From positions 22,657,443-22,721,442 of the forward strand of contig CM077116.1 in assembly GCA_039619475.1 (NCBI GenBank): a stretch of DNA of 64,000 bases. Reading direction: 5' to 3'. The notes under the pieces are model-generated. The model was not told where the DNA came from. It was given only the letters and a program-made list of their open reading frames with translations, and did not search any database. This document shows, in pieces, positions 12,459-24,253 of this stretch. A program made the translations under genes and the position numbers. Numbering within the stretch: the stretch's first letter is position 1; every line of letters starts with the position of its first letter. Source of the stretch: Icerya purchasi (lineage: Eukaryota; Arthropoda; Insecta; Hemiptera; Monophlebidae).

Positions 12459-13239
12459 TCTTTATATATATATAATTTTTCTGTGCGTGTGTTTGTGACT
12501 GAACTCCTTCTAAACGGCTGGACCGATTTTGATGAAATTTTTTATGTGTGCTGAAGTGGATTCAAGAATGTTTTAGATTCACAATTCGGTCCACTACACG
12601 AAATATGAGGGTTTTAAATAGTTGAGATGAGACCAGGGGCACAAAAATGTATACGGGACGAAAAAAAAAAAATTAATAAAAAATTATAAACAAAATGATT
12701 ACCACGGTAAAAATAAACTAAGCCTAAAAATTTAAATAAAATGATTACTATGGTTATTTTATTAATTTCTGGGGTAAGTAAATACACCGCTTCTGTTACT
12801 TCACTTTTTGCGTTATTGAAAAATATACCTGTTATGAAAATAGCTTGAGTTTTATCTTTTTTACCCTTTAATTAAAACATGTTTTTTAGTTTCTATACAC
12901 ATGGTCGAATGGTGGTAACTGTACACGTTATGACGTTAGCTATTGTAATAGCTTTTTTTATAAAAATTTTCATCAAAATGGTCCAGATTGTTACAACTTA
13001 TTCAAAAAAGTTTGAAATTTTCGGATTTAAGACGAATTTATGAAGGAAATTCAATTTTTTTTTGCCGTTTTTGGCCCAGAAGGAGGCTTTAAATAATTTT
13101 TTATCCGTAATTTTTAAATTTCATAAAAGGGTTCCTGTGTTTTGTTTTATATTTTAAATTTAGCTTTTAAAGGGTTATCGGGTGATGAGTTATGAATTTT
13201 TAAGGGTGATTTTTGAGGTCATTCTGAATTCCATATTAC

Positions 13240-13271
<32 letters not shown>

Positions 13272-14195
13272 AAGTCGGATCAGTTATACCACTTATAACT
13301 TAAGGATGGCTGGGCAGATTTTTATGATCTTTGATTTGTTGAATTTGTCTCCGCTCCGAATAGCAGAGTACGAAGTAAAAAAAGTATTTATGAAGAAAAT
13401 TCATTATTTTTTTGCTGTTTTTGGTCCAAAAGGGGGGTTTAAATAATTTTTTAACCGTAATTTTTGAATTTCCATAAAGGGCTCCTGTTGTTTTGTTTTC
13501 TATTTTGAATTTCGCTTTTAAAGAGTTATCTGGTGACGAATTACAATTTTTTTAAGGGTATTTTTGAGGTCGTTCTAAATTCCATATTATATATTCTAGA
13601 CGGTTTTTTGTCGCCCAGGATAATCGCTCAGTTTAAAATTGTAAATTGTTTGTGGGTTTACCGGTACAGTGAAAAAAAAAAAAAAAATTGTCACAGATAG
13701 AAGTTTAATTGTAATTTATGATCCAATTGCGAAAAGTCAAACCGTTTCCGAACTATTGTAGAAATAAATATTTTTGTCGTTTCTGAACTATCTTATTGGG
13801 ATTCCGTATTTTATAGTGTGTACGGAATCTTAAAAACCGGTATAAATTTACTTTAAGAAATTAGAGATCATTAGAAACACCGTTTTTTCGTGTATAGCCC
13901 ATCATCAGCTAACTGCATAGAGTACACATTTTATTAAAAAGTATATAAGTTGAGTATTTACTTTAAATTTTTAATATAAATTTATACTGATTTTTGTTAC
14001 TAAGGTGAATAATGCCTTGCTGCCACGTGAATTATATTCATTTCAATGTAATTAAAATATTTGTCTGTTTGGTTTTTGCACATTTATTGAACTTAATTCA
14101 TTTTGAGTATTAATAAAAATTAAATTTAATTCAGCTAATAAATTAACACAAAATTTATTATTTCTGTGGCGGTACGAAGTTCGCCGGGTCAGCTA

Positions 14196-14196
<1 letters not shown>
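12459..14196 (+). mobile_element. Non-autonomous Helitron, about 1.7 kb
   Basis: The 5' end begins TCTTTATATATATATAA and soon reads GAACTCCTTCTAAACGGCTG followed by GACCGATTTTGATGAAATTT, the conserved start of many animal Helitrons. The 3' end reads GGCGGTACGAAGTTCGCCGG, then GTCAGCTAG with T following: a GC hairpin (GGCG...CGCC) and a CTAG tip. The last roughly 110 bp match the 3' end of the second Helitron at 46473. No Rep or helicase coding remains. The interior contains a duplicated segment (13025-13240 against 13375-13597). The exact 5' base is uncertain by a few nucleotides. Confidence 0.82.
13025..13597. repeat. Direct duplication inside the Helitron
   Basis: Two diverged direct copies (about 13025-13240 and 13375-13597) share, in order, a GAAGAAAATTCA-like start, TTTGCTGTTTTTGGTCCA, TTTAAATAATTTTTTA, a GGGTTCCTGT-like core, and TTTTTGAGGTC close to TTCCATATTA. 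The period is about 350 bp. The copies differ by many point changes, so the duplication is old. Confidence 0.75.
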
Positions 14197-14267
<71 letters not shown>

Positions 14268-14311
14268 GTATAAATATATATATATGTATATAAATATATA
14301 TATGTATAAAT
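14197..14311. repeat. (TA)n microsatellite with TATG variants
   Basis: A continuous TA/TG/TAAA simple repeat begins immediately at the Helitron 3' tip, suggesting insertion into or next to a TA tract. Confidence 0.9.
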
Positions 14312-14519
14312 GTGTATGTTAGAGAAAAACCCCCCAGTTCTTGACAAGTTAGCTGTATCGGACTGAACTAAAGTAATGCATAATCTGATTAATAAAGTAC
14401 CTCCATTTAATCTGCATTTACTCGTCGTTGTATTCTAATTATTATTAGTTCAAATCCAATCTAACGGTTGAGTTAGTCTGCATGGAACTTTTAGAATTTT
14501 AAGATAAAAACTTATTTAA

Positions 14520-15700
14520 CTTTAGTGTCTTCTTAGGAGAAAATAGCAACAGGTGGCACCGAGTAAATCATGGCTTTTCACAAGGATCAATATTGGCACC
14601 GCTACTTTTTAATATCTATGTTAGTGATATCCCTGACACATCTAGTTAAAAGTTCCACTATGCAGACGACATAGTCATGACCGTGCAAGGGAAGGACCTG
14701 CAGGACTGCATATCAAATATGGAAAACGATCCTTAACACAGATGAGTGAGTACTTGCAAAATGGAAATTGCGACCGAATCCCCGCAGGACAGAGACAGCG
14801 TCTTTTCATCTCAACAGCCGGATGAGAAAAATCGAACCTATAGTGAAATTTGAAGGAGTAGAACTAACAAACACAAAATACCCAACATATCTGGGCATGA
14901 CATTAAATCGCACCTTGTCGTACAACGAGCATCTAACTAGTTTATACGAAAAGTTAAAAACGCGTATAAATTTTATCTGAAGACTTGCAGGTTCTAGTTG
15001 AGGTACTGGTGCAAGAACACTCAGAATTTTCGATGCCCTCCAAAAAAAACAAAAAACACTCAGAATCTCTACCCTGACGCTTGTATACTCGGCAGCCGAA
15101 TACTGTTCATCAGTCTAGCGCAATAGCTGTCACGTTAAAAAAGTAGATGTAATGTTACATGAAGCCTTCCACATCATATCAGGAACGTTCGCTACCGGTA
15201 TTAGTTAACGTAACTCGTCTTTACTTAGGGATAAAAATAAATTTAAGATTTACCCCGAACTGCCAATCTTTGAAGAGATAAGGTCCACACCGGTATCAAG
15301 ACTTAAATCCCAAAGATCACCTTGAACATCAGACAAGTTATTATCGGAAGACTTGAAAGATTTTAGTAAATGGAAAACGACGTGGGAAAGGAACCTAGAA
15401 TATACAAAAAATTCCCATTTAGTAGTCGACCCAAGGAAAGAAGTTCCAGGAATTATCTAGGAAAGAGTGGAAGTCATTTAATAGAATTAGAACCGGGCAG
15501 GGAAGATATGGTTATTTAATGCAGAAATGGGATAGGACGACGTCAGCTGTATGCCAAAGTGGAGTTCCTAAACAGACAATGCAACATATAATGGATGACT
15601 GTAATGAATTTACGCCCTCAAATTTGATGTTAGAGGATATTGATGATTTAAGAGACGGAGCCGTAGACTGGTTAACAGAATTGAAACTAGAATTATAATA
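14520..15700 (+). pseudogene. Degenerate non-LTR RT (YADD block present)
   Basis: A plus-strand LINE remnant read in shifting frames. Near 14560-14680 it has GFSQGSILAPLLFNIYVSDI, then HYADDIVMTVQGKDL, which carries an intact catalytic YADD. About 14768-14980 gives YPTYLGMTLNRTLSYNEHL, and 15480-15690 gives RTGQGRYGYLMQKW followed by a C-terminal region with CQSGVP and MDDC. There are several stops and frameshifts (for example after DTSS near 14645 and after INFI at 14980). The endonuclease and the 5' half of RT are missing. It belongs to the Jockey/R1-like broad group by the order of blocks; it is non-functional. Confidence 0.8.
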
Positions 15701-17165
15701 AAAATTACGTATTATTATTTACCACATTTCTTATTATACGATAATAAGAAGTGTAAAGTAGTTCTATTTATACTAGACGAAACTAATATGCGATAGAGCG
15801 TGACGAATAAAATATCTCGGCAGAATTTTAAATTACCTTCAGAGAGTAACATTAACCGCGGAAAGCTATAAAATTATTCTATTCTCGTGATCGAAGTGTA
15901 ATACCTTTTTATAAACAATTCTTATTCCGACATTCTTTACGTAAATTTCAAAGTGAAACTTCATCGGTAAGTTAGAAGAATGCGTTCACAAAAACAACTG
16001 TTTTCCCTTAGATACCTATTTAACTTTTTAAATGTAAGTTTTCCATTTTTTTAATTAGCCATAAATAATTGTTTCGATTGTAAGCAAACTTGTATTATCG
16101 TTATTTTAAAAAAAAGTATAGTTTTTTTTCGGAGTCTTCAACAGTAGATGTATTATTGTATTGTTTATCGGTATTTGTCAGCTTTAAGTCTTTGTAATTC
16201 GTTGCGTTATGAATGGTTATCAAAATTGTTTGATTTCTAAGTTAGCTTTATTTTGAAGCTTTGTTTGTTATGTTGTTTAACGATAAAATATTGTTACTGA
16301 ATTTATGAAAAAACTTTATGCTAAAAATAATTAAAATTTTTCAGGACTTTTTGTATTCACCATTCTGATATGAACCACGTCACAATTATTCGAAACGTTA
16401 CCTAATTGCGAATAACATGATATGATTTACATCGAAAATAAACAAATGGTGTGCCTTTATGTTAAGATACATGTTAAGGGAACGCAGTCAACATTTTCGG
16501 ATGTGAATACTGTTATAGTTTTCATTTTATGAAAATAATTCATCGATCTTTCTTTTAAGATGCCTGATGTGTTGCGATCAATTTTTGAGAAATCTATTTT
16601 TTTAAGTTGATTTTAAGAGGTTCTATTGAGTAATTAAGTGAAGAACTGAAAAATCGGAATCAGAAGTTATTTGCGAAGAAATAAAATTCATTTTATAACT
16701 GTGTCAAGCATTTTAAACTATCTGATGACCTGATTCTTAAAAAAATGATATAGATGATGACGTATATATATGAAAATCAGGGTAAATAATTTAGCACGAA
16801 TTTCTTTTGATATATTTCTTTTCTTCCTATTCTGATGGTTGATATCGTTTTTAGTGTAACAAGGGCAAATATAAATCAAGTTATGTGTTATCTGTATGTC
16901 AAAATAATTCGCTATTAGTTAGCAGGCTCTTATCGCTTAAAAAATATTGCAAAAGAACACCTCTGTTCTGACAACGAGCACAATCGAAATAGAAGAACGT
17001 GGTTTGATAATGGTCTTTTTTACTTTTCAACCGCTTTAACTCAATGCAGACCACATAAGCTAGTCATATTACGTGACATACGGACACGTTACAACCAGTT
17101 TTCATTGCTTTTAAATGCGCACTAAGTAATCAAGCGAAAGTGTACGTTTTTGTTTTATTATACTA
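15701..17165. other. AT-rich intronic DNA
   Basis: No gene recognised. A short piece near 16369-16400 (CACGTCACAATTATTCGAAA) resembles part of the foldback at 39179-39387. Confidence 0.45.
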
Positions 17166-17444
17166 TAAAAAGTAAATTAAGTCCCATACCCTTGACAGGG
17201 CGTTGGGAATTGTGAAGTTAAAGTTCACAGTGTATTAAGTCTAATGGATCTAACGAGAATACCGGGACCAATTCCTTTCTCTCAGTCGCCTTCACTTCCC
17301 CAGATTTCTTTGGTACCCAATTCAATTTCCGATTAGGTATATACCTGAGAGCGACTTGTATCCGGAACGAGACAAGTCTCGAATACCTATGACAACTCTA
17401 GTTTGGTAGCGAAGCAGCTTAACCACTAGGCTATCGTGCTACCT
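17166..17444 (-). mobile_element. tRNA-derived SINE, copy 1
   Basis: Read on the minus strand it begins with a tRNA-like head. TAGCCTAGTGGTTAAG is a box A-like element and ATTCGAGACT a degenerate box B, spaced as in an RNA polymerase III promoter. A tRNA-unrelated body follows, ending near GGTATGGGACTTAATTTACT. It shares the whole layout with 18570-18838. No cloverleaf of a functional tRNA can be folded across it. Confidence 0.78.
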
Positions 17445-18260
17445 TATCATACTATAGTGTTTATTAAAATACACTAAATAAAAGTTTAATAAATTGAAAC
17501 TTACAAACTGGACTCTTTAGGGTATCGGGAATTTCCATACGTCCACTCATTCCAAGTGAATTTAATTATTCGACCAAAAATGTTTGATTTTGTCTAGTAT
17601 CAACTAAAATTTTAATTTCGAATAGAAATTAGTGGATTCTTCGAGTTTATTCACAACTTAGGTTAACTAGTTTTGTTTGCAGCTATAGGATCTAACGGCT
17701 ACCTTTAAATGGCTCCGGAAATGTACATTTTACTACGTAGAAACTAGAGAATACAGATGAAATTAAGCGAAAGTTAAAAAAACGGACATCTAAAATGATG
17801 TGACGGACTAAATCTAAAATTTTTCACATATGGTTTTTGACCGTTTTTATGGGGAATGTTACTCCGAAACACCAAGGTGTAACATATTTCTGTTGTTATT
17901 TTACACGTAATTGTAATATGCTACAGAAATGGAACATAATGTAATTAACATTAGCTTCAAAAATTCCACCTTTTGATATTGATCAGTTTGTTTCTTAAAG
18001 TGATTCAGAGTTACATTTATCGTTTTTCAGTTCACCAGGACCTAACTTTTGTTCAACTCAAAATAATAGTCCTTCTATCAATTACAACCGATTTTTTTAT
18101 GAATGGGGTTTTTGATCGGTTTCCAATTTTTCTATCTCAATTCGACCAATTTTTCATCATTACTTTATTACTATTATTGTTTTGTTGAAACCTTTCCCGT
18201 GATATATGCAATGATTTGATTTGTGCGATATTTAAGACCTAAAAATAAATTTGTATCGTT
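17445..18260. other. AT-rich intronic DNA
   Basis: No gene or bounded repeat recognised. Confidence 0.5.
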
Positions 18261-18569
18261 ATAAGAATCAGGGCGGTATCTATGGGGGGGTTATCCGCCC
18301 CCCCCCCGACATGTCTACGAACTCGTAACTACTTGTATTAAATGGACCGAAATTCAGAATAAATTTATTTCTTTTCAATTTTTGACAAAAGAAAAGAAAA
18401 TTAAAATTTTTATGAATTCTATGGAAACGACTATTTTTTATTTGTTTTTATTGTAGTGTTCAAATATTGCATATACAATAATTGACTACAAGGCTTTAGT
18501 GTACCATTTATAAATAAATATATTTCATGATAACACACACACATATATACATATATATATATGTATATA

Positions 18570-18836
18570 AAAGTAAAAAGTAAAGTAAGTCCCATACCCT
18601 TCAAAGGACGTCGGGGATTGTACAGTTAAGGTCCACAATGAACTAAGCCGAACGACACTAATAAGAGTAGGGGGGCCAGTTCCTTTCTCTCGACCACTTT
18701 TACTTTCCCAGATTTCTCTGGCACCCAATTATTTCAGGCTGGGTAAACATGGGAACGATTCGGATCTGGAACGAGATAAGTCTCGAACCCGTGTCTTTTG
18801 GTTTAGTAGCCAAGCGCCTTAACCACTAGGCTACCG

Positions 18837-18838
<2 letters not shown>
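18570..18838 (-). mobile_element. tRNA-derived SINE, copy 2, nested
   Basis: The minus-strand head reads GGTAGCCTAGTGGTTAAGGC (box A-like), then, after TTGGCTACTAAACC, GGGTTCGAGACTT (box B). The body ends GGTATGGGACTTACTTTACT followed by TA-rich tail DNA. The box B is better preserved than in the copy at 17166. It sits inside MITE D1, so it inserted after D1 did. Confidence 0.82.
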
Positions 18839-18883
<45 letters not shown>

Positions 18884-18885
18884 GT
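18839..18885. repeat. (CT)n(AT)n microsatellite
   Basis: CT repeats run directly into TA repeats next to the SINE head. Confidence 0.9.
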
Positions 18886-19248
18886 ATAATTTAAAAAATA
18901 TTTTCATAACCCCCCCACCTCCCACCCTCCGAAATTTTGGTCTAGATACGGCCCTAATAAGAATTATAAAACACTATATTTACTATTGTAAGTTCGCGAT
19001 ACACATAATCCATTTTGTTTGTATAAAAATAATAAATAAATCCGTGTTTCGGTCAGGTAAATTTTTCCTTTATATTTTCGAGGAGAATTTATTTTATTCT
19101 ATGAGTAAAGAGTTAAATTATATACATTTTGTTTTCTTACCTGTATTGTTTACTTAGATTTATAATGCTGTATGATTTTAAAAATTAAAATAAAATAGTT
19201 CAAATTAAGTTAAGGTTTTTTAACATTATATACCTATGTGGTTCAAAA

Positions 19249-19657
19249 CAAGGCCGTGTCCACGAGGGGGGGGGGTTAACCCCCCCCCATGAGAATTGAA
19301 ATAGATATTATAAATACAAAAAAATCTGAAAAAAATCACAAATTTAAAATAAATATTGATGATTTTTTAGGGTGTTCTTACCTACTTTTAAAAGAAAAAA
19401 AAATATGCTGCATATTTTTAGGTACTGCATTGATATTTTATGCAAAAAATTTTTTATTACGAGTATAATTAATAACATATGTAATTTTTATTAATGTTCA
19501 TATACGGGGTAATTCATTTATGTAAATTATTAATATATAAATCAAAATGATGGAAATTATTAATAGTACGAATATTAGTGAAAAATGTATTATAAAATAA
19601 ATATGCAAAGAAAATTTTCACCCCCCCCTCCCCTCCAAAATTCTGGGCACGAGCCTG
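19249..19657. mobile_element. hAT-type MITE, family D copy 2
   Basis: A 409-bp non-coding element with a perfect 8-bp duplication, GTTCAAAA, at 19241-19248 and 19658-19665. The left end is CAAGGCCGTGTCCACGAGGG and the reverse-complemented right end is CAGGCTCGTGCCCAGAATTT. G-runs follow each TIR inward. The interior is AT-rich with no ORF. Confidence 0.87.
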
Positions 19658-19665
19658 GTTCAAAA

Positions 19666-19943
19666 TAAATTCGTTTGTGATGTATTTAAAAAAAAAAAAA
19701 AAAAATTCCATACCTTAGGATAGTTGTAAATTGTACAAAAAAATATGATTTTGTCGAACAAACTTTTTTCGGTTTTAACTGCGATGAAGGATTTATTAGA
19801 CGTAGCAGCTAACGCGAAGTGGTTTTTATACCCGTATTAAGGTAATTTCTTGAACGTGCATAATAACGTTTTCATTGATGCTTTTGATCTTTATTGTAAG
19901 TTCACTAGTGGTCATACTGATGAAATCACATCGTCGAGAGTTC

Positions 19944-19995
<52 letters not shown>

Positions 19996-20025
19996 CACAG
20001 AAAAGAAATTAGTAAATTATCTTAC
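19666..20025. other. Intronic DNA next to exon B
   Basis: No gene seen. It holds a poly-A run (about 19688-19705) and a (TA)n tract (about 19947-19991) just past the exon B donor. Confidence 0.55.
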
Positions 20026-20220
20026 CGCTATAATTGTAGCCCAAAGCTTTTTCTAAAGGAGAATTGAAAACAATCGGGTCACTTATGGTGTAACGTTTAG
20101 GTGATGGAGATCGTAATTTATATAGTGGGGGATATTTCTTCGGGTACAGTGCTTCCAATTCGAGAATTCTATCTCTGTGGTCGCTCCAATCTTTCAACGC
20201 TTTGTATGGGGTTTCCGGAA
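20026..20220 (-). CDS. Internal exon B of the same Tyr/Pro-rich host protein
   Basis: On the minus strand the acceptor TTATGTTACAG precedes base 20220 and the donor GTAAGATAA follows base 20026. The exon is 195 bases, phase 1 on both sides, and encodes 65 residues beginning PETPYKALKDW after the split codon. It is charged in its first half (DHRDRILELE) and Tyr/Pro/Lys-rich afterwards (YPKKYPPLYKLRSPSPKRY). Joining exon A gives a GTT codon at the seam, and joining exon C gives GGT, so the frame is kept both ways. A (TA)n microsatellite starts only about 33 bases beyond the donor. The splice signals and symmetric phase are seen directly. Membership in one gene with exons A and C is inferred from shared strand, phase and composition. 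Confidence 0.75.
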
Positions 20221-20444
20221 CTGTAACATAATTGAACAAGTATAATGTCAAACTGATGCGTGATATTTTTATTTATCATTTTTCCTTCTTTTTTTGTTAA
20301 ATGTTTATTTTTTTTTTAACATCTTAATTTGTAAAAAACATAGTGTGACTACATATCTCTCTCTCTCACTTCAGTCGTATTACTCGATTCCGAACGACCT
20401 ATCTGTACATTCTAGCTGTACAGAATAATTAGCGCCCATGGCAA

Positions 20445-22270
20445 TTTTTATTTATTTATTTAATAAGGGTATACACAACAGCATAAAACCAATTTCATTG
20501 TATACATTAGATCTATATACATCTATATATAATAAATACATATACATAAACTATAAGCAAAACACACTTTAATACACACACACACCAATCACATATAGCA
20601 CACATATGCATATACTCACCATGTAAAACATTAGAATACACATACGCTATGTAACAAATTAATATAATTTTAACAAACGATCAATACAAAAATTAATTTT
20701 TCCTTATGTACATAAAATATCTTCTCAGTATGTACTCATTACAATGAAGTTACACACCGTTCATATATACGCATACACATACACCAACCACATATAACAT
20801 GTATACATCCATGACACACACAGACGCACGTACTATGTAAAACAAGCGAATTAATGTAAGTTATGTATTAAAATTGTTCAATATATCACTAATATATGGA
20901 AGAAGGTAGACTGCGCACACTTTTAATTAATCCATTGAGCAGTAAAATAATTCTACCATCTGCTTAATTCATGTCAGTAAAAAACATGTAGAGCCTCCGA
21001 TTCGTTCATTAAGAAATAATTTGTTTTTTTACCGCAGTCAAAAAGGGACAATTCGTATATAGCTCTTCGTTTTTGCAAATGGTACGTGCGCAATAGTTGC
21101 ATTTTCCTGGCCGTTAATCTGGGAACTTGGAGCCCCTAACTTTTGAAAGTAAATTAACATCATTTATATAGTATACCAGTCAATAAATTACGTATAAATA
21201 AAACAGCAGCAGATATTTTCCTTCTATTTTCTAACGTGGACATTCTGAACTCCTTCAACTTTTGTTTATAACTGAATGGAAACATATCACTATAATGAAA
21301 CTTAAAGTCTTAAAAAACGCTTTCGAACCTTTTCAAGTAAAAGTATGTGATTCTTATTAGAAGGATTCCCCAAACAATATTCGCATATGCTAATTATGAC
21401 CCGGTACATGCGAGTAATAAACCACCAATAATGTATTTAAATTATGAGAATATACGATTCTCGCTTTTAAAGTTATTTGCCGAATATGGTCATCAAACTG
21501 TGACTTGGAATCAAGTAATACTCCTAAATCTTTTACGCTACTAATTTTCTTCAAAATTGTATCATTCATAAACTTATCATGTAATATAGAGGAGTGTTTC
21601 TTTTTGTAAATGAAATTACACTTATTAATATTAAAACTGATTCTTTATCGTAGCTCCAATGAAGCATAGATGTTAAATCATGCTGCAAACTTAAACAGTC
21701 ATCCATTTTTGAGATGTTATAGTAAAGTTTTATATAATCCGTATAAAATGACTATTTATGATTTATTAACAAATTTCGCCACATCATTCATAAACAGCAA
21801 AAAGAGTAGAGGACCCAAGTTGGAACATTGAGGAACCCCAAAAGTACATGAAAACACACGCGATTGGCTACCCATGAAATCAACAAATTGTTTTCTGTCA
21901 GTAATATACGATTTAAATAACTGAACTAACGAGTTAGAAAAACCAAACTGATGCTTTAACTCATTTAATAAAATACCATGGTCAACTGTATCAAAGGCCT
22001 TTTTCAAATCAGTATAAATAACATCAATTTGGTCCCCCTTATCAATTTGTTCACTTATGTAATTAGTACTGGATTTATTTTCCATAAGCCCGTATTGATA
22101 AGGGCATATAAGATTTTTAACGTCGTTATAAATTCTGGTATAAAGTATAAATTCAAATATTTTACACGGGACACTTAGTATTGCAGTTGGTCGGTAGTTT
22201 GAGAAGACATGTTTGTTACCCGATTTATAAACAGAAGTAATTCTTGAAAGCTTCCAGTATGTAGGGGGAA
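20445..22270 (-). mobile_element. 5'-truncated non-LTR retrotransposon
   Basis: A minus-strand LINE remnant: RT coding from about 22270, a degraded downstream part to about 21280, a long AT-rich 3' region rich in CA/TA-type simple sequence, and a terminal (AAAT)n-like tail, seen as TTTATTTATTTATT on the plus strand at 20447-20463. The tail and orientation agree with target-primed insertion. No target duplication was identified. See the separate RT entry. Confidence 0.7.
21280..22270 (-). pseudogene. RT domain of a Jockey/CR1-like LINE
   Basis: From 22270 to 21756 the frame is open for about 170 codons. It contains VFSNYRPTAILSVPCKIFEF (RT motif 1-2 region), then CPYQYGLMENKSS, IDVIYTDLKKAFDTVDHG (motif A, DLxxAFDTVDH) and FGVPQCSNLGPLLFLLFMND (motif B). 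It then hits a stop. After a frame change the catalytic region reads YTDYIKLYY instead of YADDxKLY. Further down are remnants resembling DLGVLLDS. Two catalytic-block residues are altered, so it is inactive. Endonuclease absent. Confidence 0.82.
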
Positions 22271-23620
22271 AGTACAGGTTGTTGTAAGTGATGGCGATGT
22301 ATTACAATAGAAATTATTATTAACTTAAAGATGCTTAGAACAGTATTCTCTTTCTTTACCAATCGCGAACATTTTTGGCATCTTTCTCGAAATTGACTTC
22401 TTTTTGTTTTGAATTTTAGAGAAAATTTTAAGTATCTGTTGTTTAGTTTTTATTTAAAAGTAAACACAGAAAGTGTTTTCCTTTGTGATACTTTATCTCC
22501 GATAAGAAGATTGTATTATTTCGTTCCGAATTTGGCATAACATTTAATCTCGACGTTTGATTAATGATATTCTGTTAAATAGCGGTAACAGATTTTGTCT
22601 CTGATCCAAAAAATACCGGCTACAGAGTGTAAACTATTCCAAATTTACAACTGTTCCAGCGCACTATTTCAATTTCAATTTGCAGGCTTTCAATTGTGTT
22701 GTACTACTATTTTTATGTCACCTAAACTGTTATAGATGCATCTTTGATTAGATTATCACGATCATAACCAGCGTGTAACATTGCATTCTCATAATTACGT
22801 TTTGTTAGCGAAACAATAAGGGGAATATCCCTCGGATTACGTGTCAACTGATATAGCCTAATTTGAATTATATAATTTTTTATACGCTTACTTTTTACGA
22901 TGAAATAATTAATAGCAAGATTTGCCGATTGTATAATTTAAACGACGTATTCAGGGGCATGCCGATAGGGTTCATTTCAGTCTGTATTTTTAGAAAATTC
23001 CCAAATGTGGATTTAATTTTTAATCGAAATTTTGAATCAGTTCGGGTTTTAAACTTTTAACGAAATTTCGGCTTCGGTCAGGTTTCTTCTTACACTCATA
23101 TTTACAAATATTTAAGAGAATAAATAAAAAAAAAAAAAAAAAAAACTTTCTAAACAGATTATTTTTTACTTTAAGAGGCGAATAGCAAGCGTATGAAACC
23201 ATCTTGCATACATCTCGCTTATATATTGACGACATTTACTGATTTTTAAGTAAGTTTTTCCTTCCATTTGAGCAAATTGTGCTTTGTATGTATCAAAGTA
23301 CACATACCTGTTTGCGTTTTGTGGACAAAAAAAAGAGTCTCATAGAAAGAGGAAGTGTGCTTATCTGTGGCGCTGAAAATAAGTTGAAAAGGATGACGAT
23401 AATTTCACTCCTCCAAGATAATATGTGCCCGCTGGTAACGAGATTAACATGAGCCGAACTTTTACGTGTGATTGTTAAAGGTCTCACAAAACGAACATAC
23501 TAAAAATGCATGGACTAACAATTAAAATCTAACTACAACTGAACTATGGAAATATTAAAAAAATTTCACACTTTTTTAAATTTAATATATAAATGTTTGA
23601 ATCCGTTTTCTATATTAACA
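22271..23620. other. AT-rich intronic DNA
   Basis: No gene recognised. A poly-A stretch lies about 23126-23145. Confidence 0.5.
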
Positions 23621-23837
23621 TTTATTAAACGCACATAAAAAAAATACGCATTACAGAAAATATAAAAAACAGCCGACATGTTTCGGAGTTACTTACTCCA
23701 TAATTATGGCCATAATAAAATCTTTATAAAATCTATATTTTATTATTGCCGTGATTATGGAGTAAGTAACTCCGAAGCATGTCGGCTGTTTTTTATATTT
23801 TCTGTAATGCGTGTTTTTTTTATGTGCGTTTAATAAA
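23621..23837. repeat. Long near-perfect inverted repeat (hairpin)
   Basis: Arms of about 95-100 nt (23621-23718 and 23737-23837) pair with only a handful of differences. The pairing includes AACGCACATAAAAAAAA, GCATTACAGAAAATATAAAA and CAGCCGACATG followed by CGGAGTTACTTACTCC. The loop is short, roughly 15-20 nt of AT-rich DNA. The structure would fold into a long hairpin if transcribed. A foldback-type MITE is the simplest explanation; no TSD was resolved. Confidence 0.88.
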
Positions 23838-24250
23838 AAAATTACAGTTTATTTTTAACTAATTCGAATGATTTATTGTTACAGATAATATACTTGTAAA
23901 AAATGTTTTATTTGGTTTTTTTACAATTTTTTAATCATCAAATCTTCAACTCAACCTAAAGTGAATCACATAGAGAAGGAAAAATCTGGGGAGGTCAAGT
24001 CAGTAAAGTACATCTTATTTTCTCTTCAGTGCCATTAGAATCGATACATTGGGAACTTCCATTAAGGTCTCGGATTTATGTTTTCGTTTTTTTTTTTTTT
24101 TTTTACTTTTTCTAATGTCACAAAAAATTGCAATTTTATGTAAAACGTAATTGTTAATCTGTAATAGCAGAAAAATTTGTTTTTATCGACTTTAATAAAG
24201 TATACATTCATCACGTATGTTTTTTTTTTTTGTTTTTTTTTTTATATTTA
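23838..24250. other. AT-rich DNA with poly-T tracts
   Basis: No gene seen. Poly-T runs lie near 24088-24104 and 24220-24243. Confidence 0.5.
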
Positions 24251-24253
24251 TTT

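Larger units (their letters stand above)
18269..18956. mobile_element. hAT-type MITE, family D copy 1 (contains a SINE)
   Basis: It is flanked by a perfect 8-bp duplication, ATAAGAAT, at 18261-18268 and 18957-18964. The left end is CAGGGCGGTATCTATGGGGG and the reverse-complemented right end is TAGGGCCGTATCTAGACC. A SINE (18570-18838) and CT/AT simple repeats lie inside, accounting for much of its 688 bp. Related to D2 at 19249 through the G-run after the TIR and the AATTTCGGAGGG / AATTTTGGAGGG block. Confidence 0.87.

Noticed and set aside
17166..17444. A functional tRNA gene
   Set aside because: Box A and box B-like motifs exist but the sequence does not fold as a tRNA and continues into a conserved SINE body.
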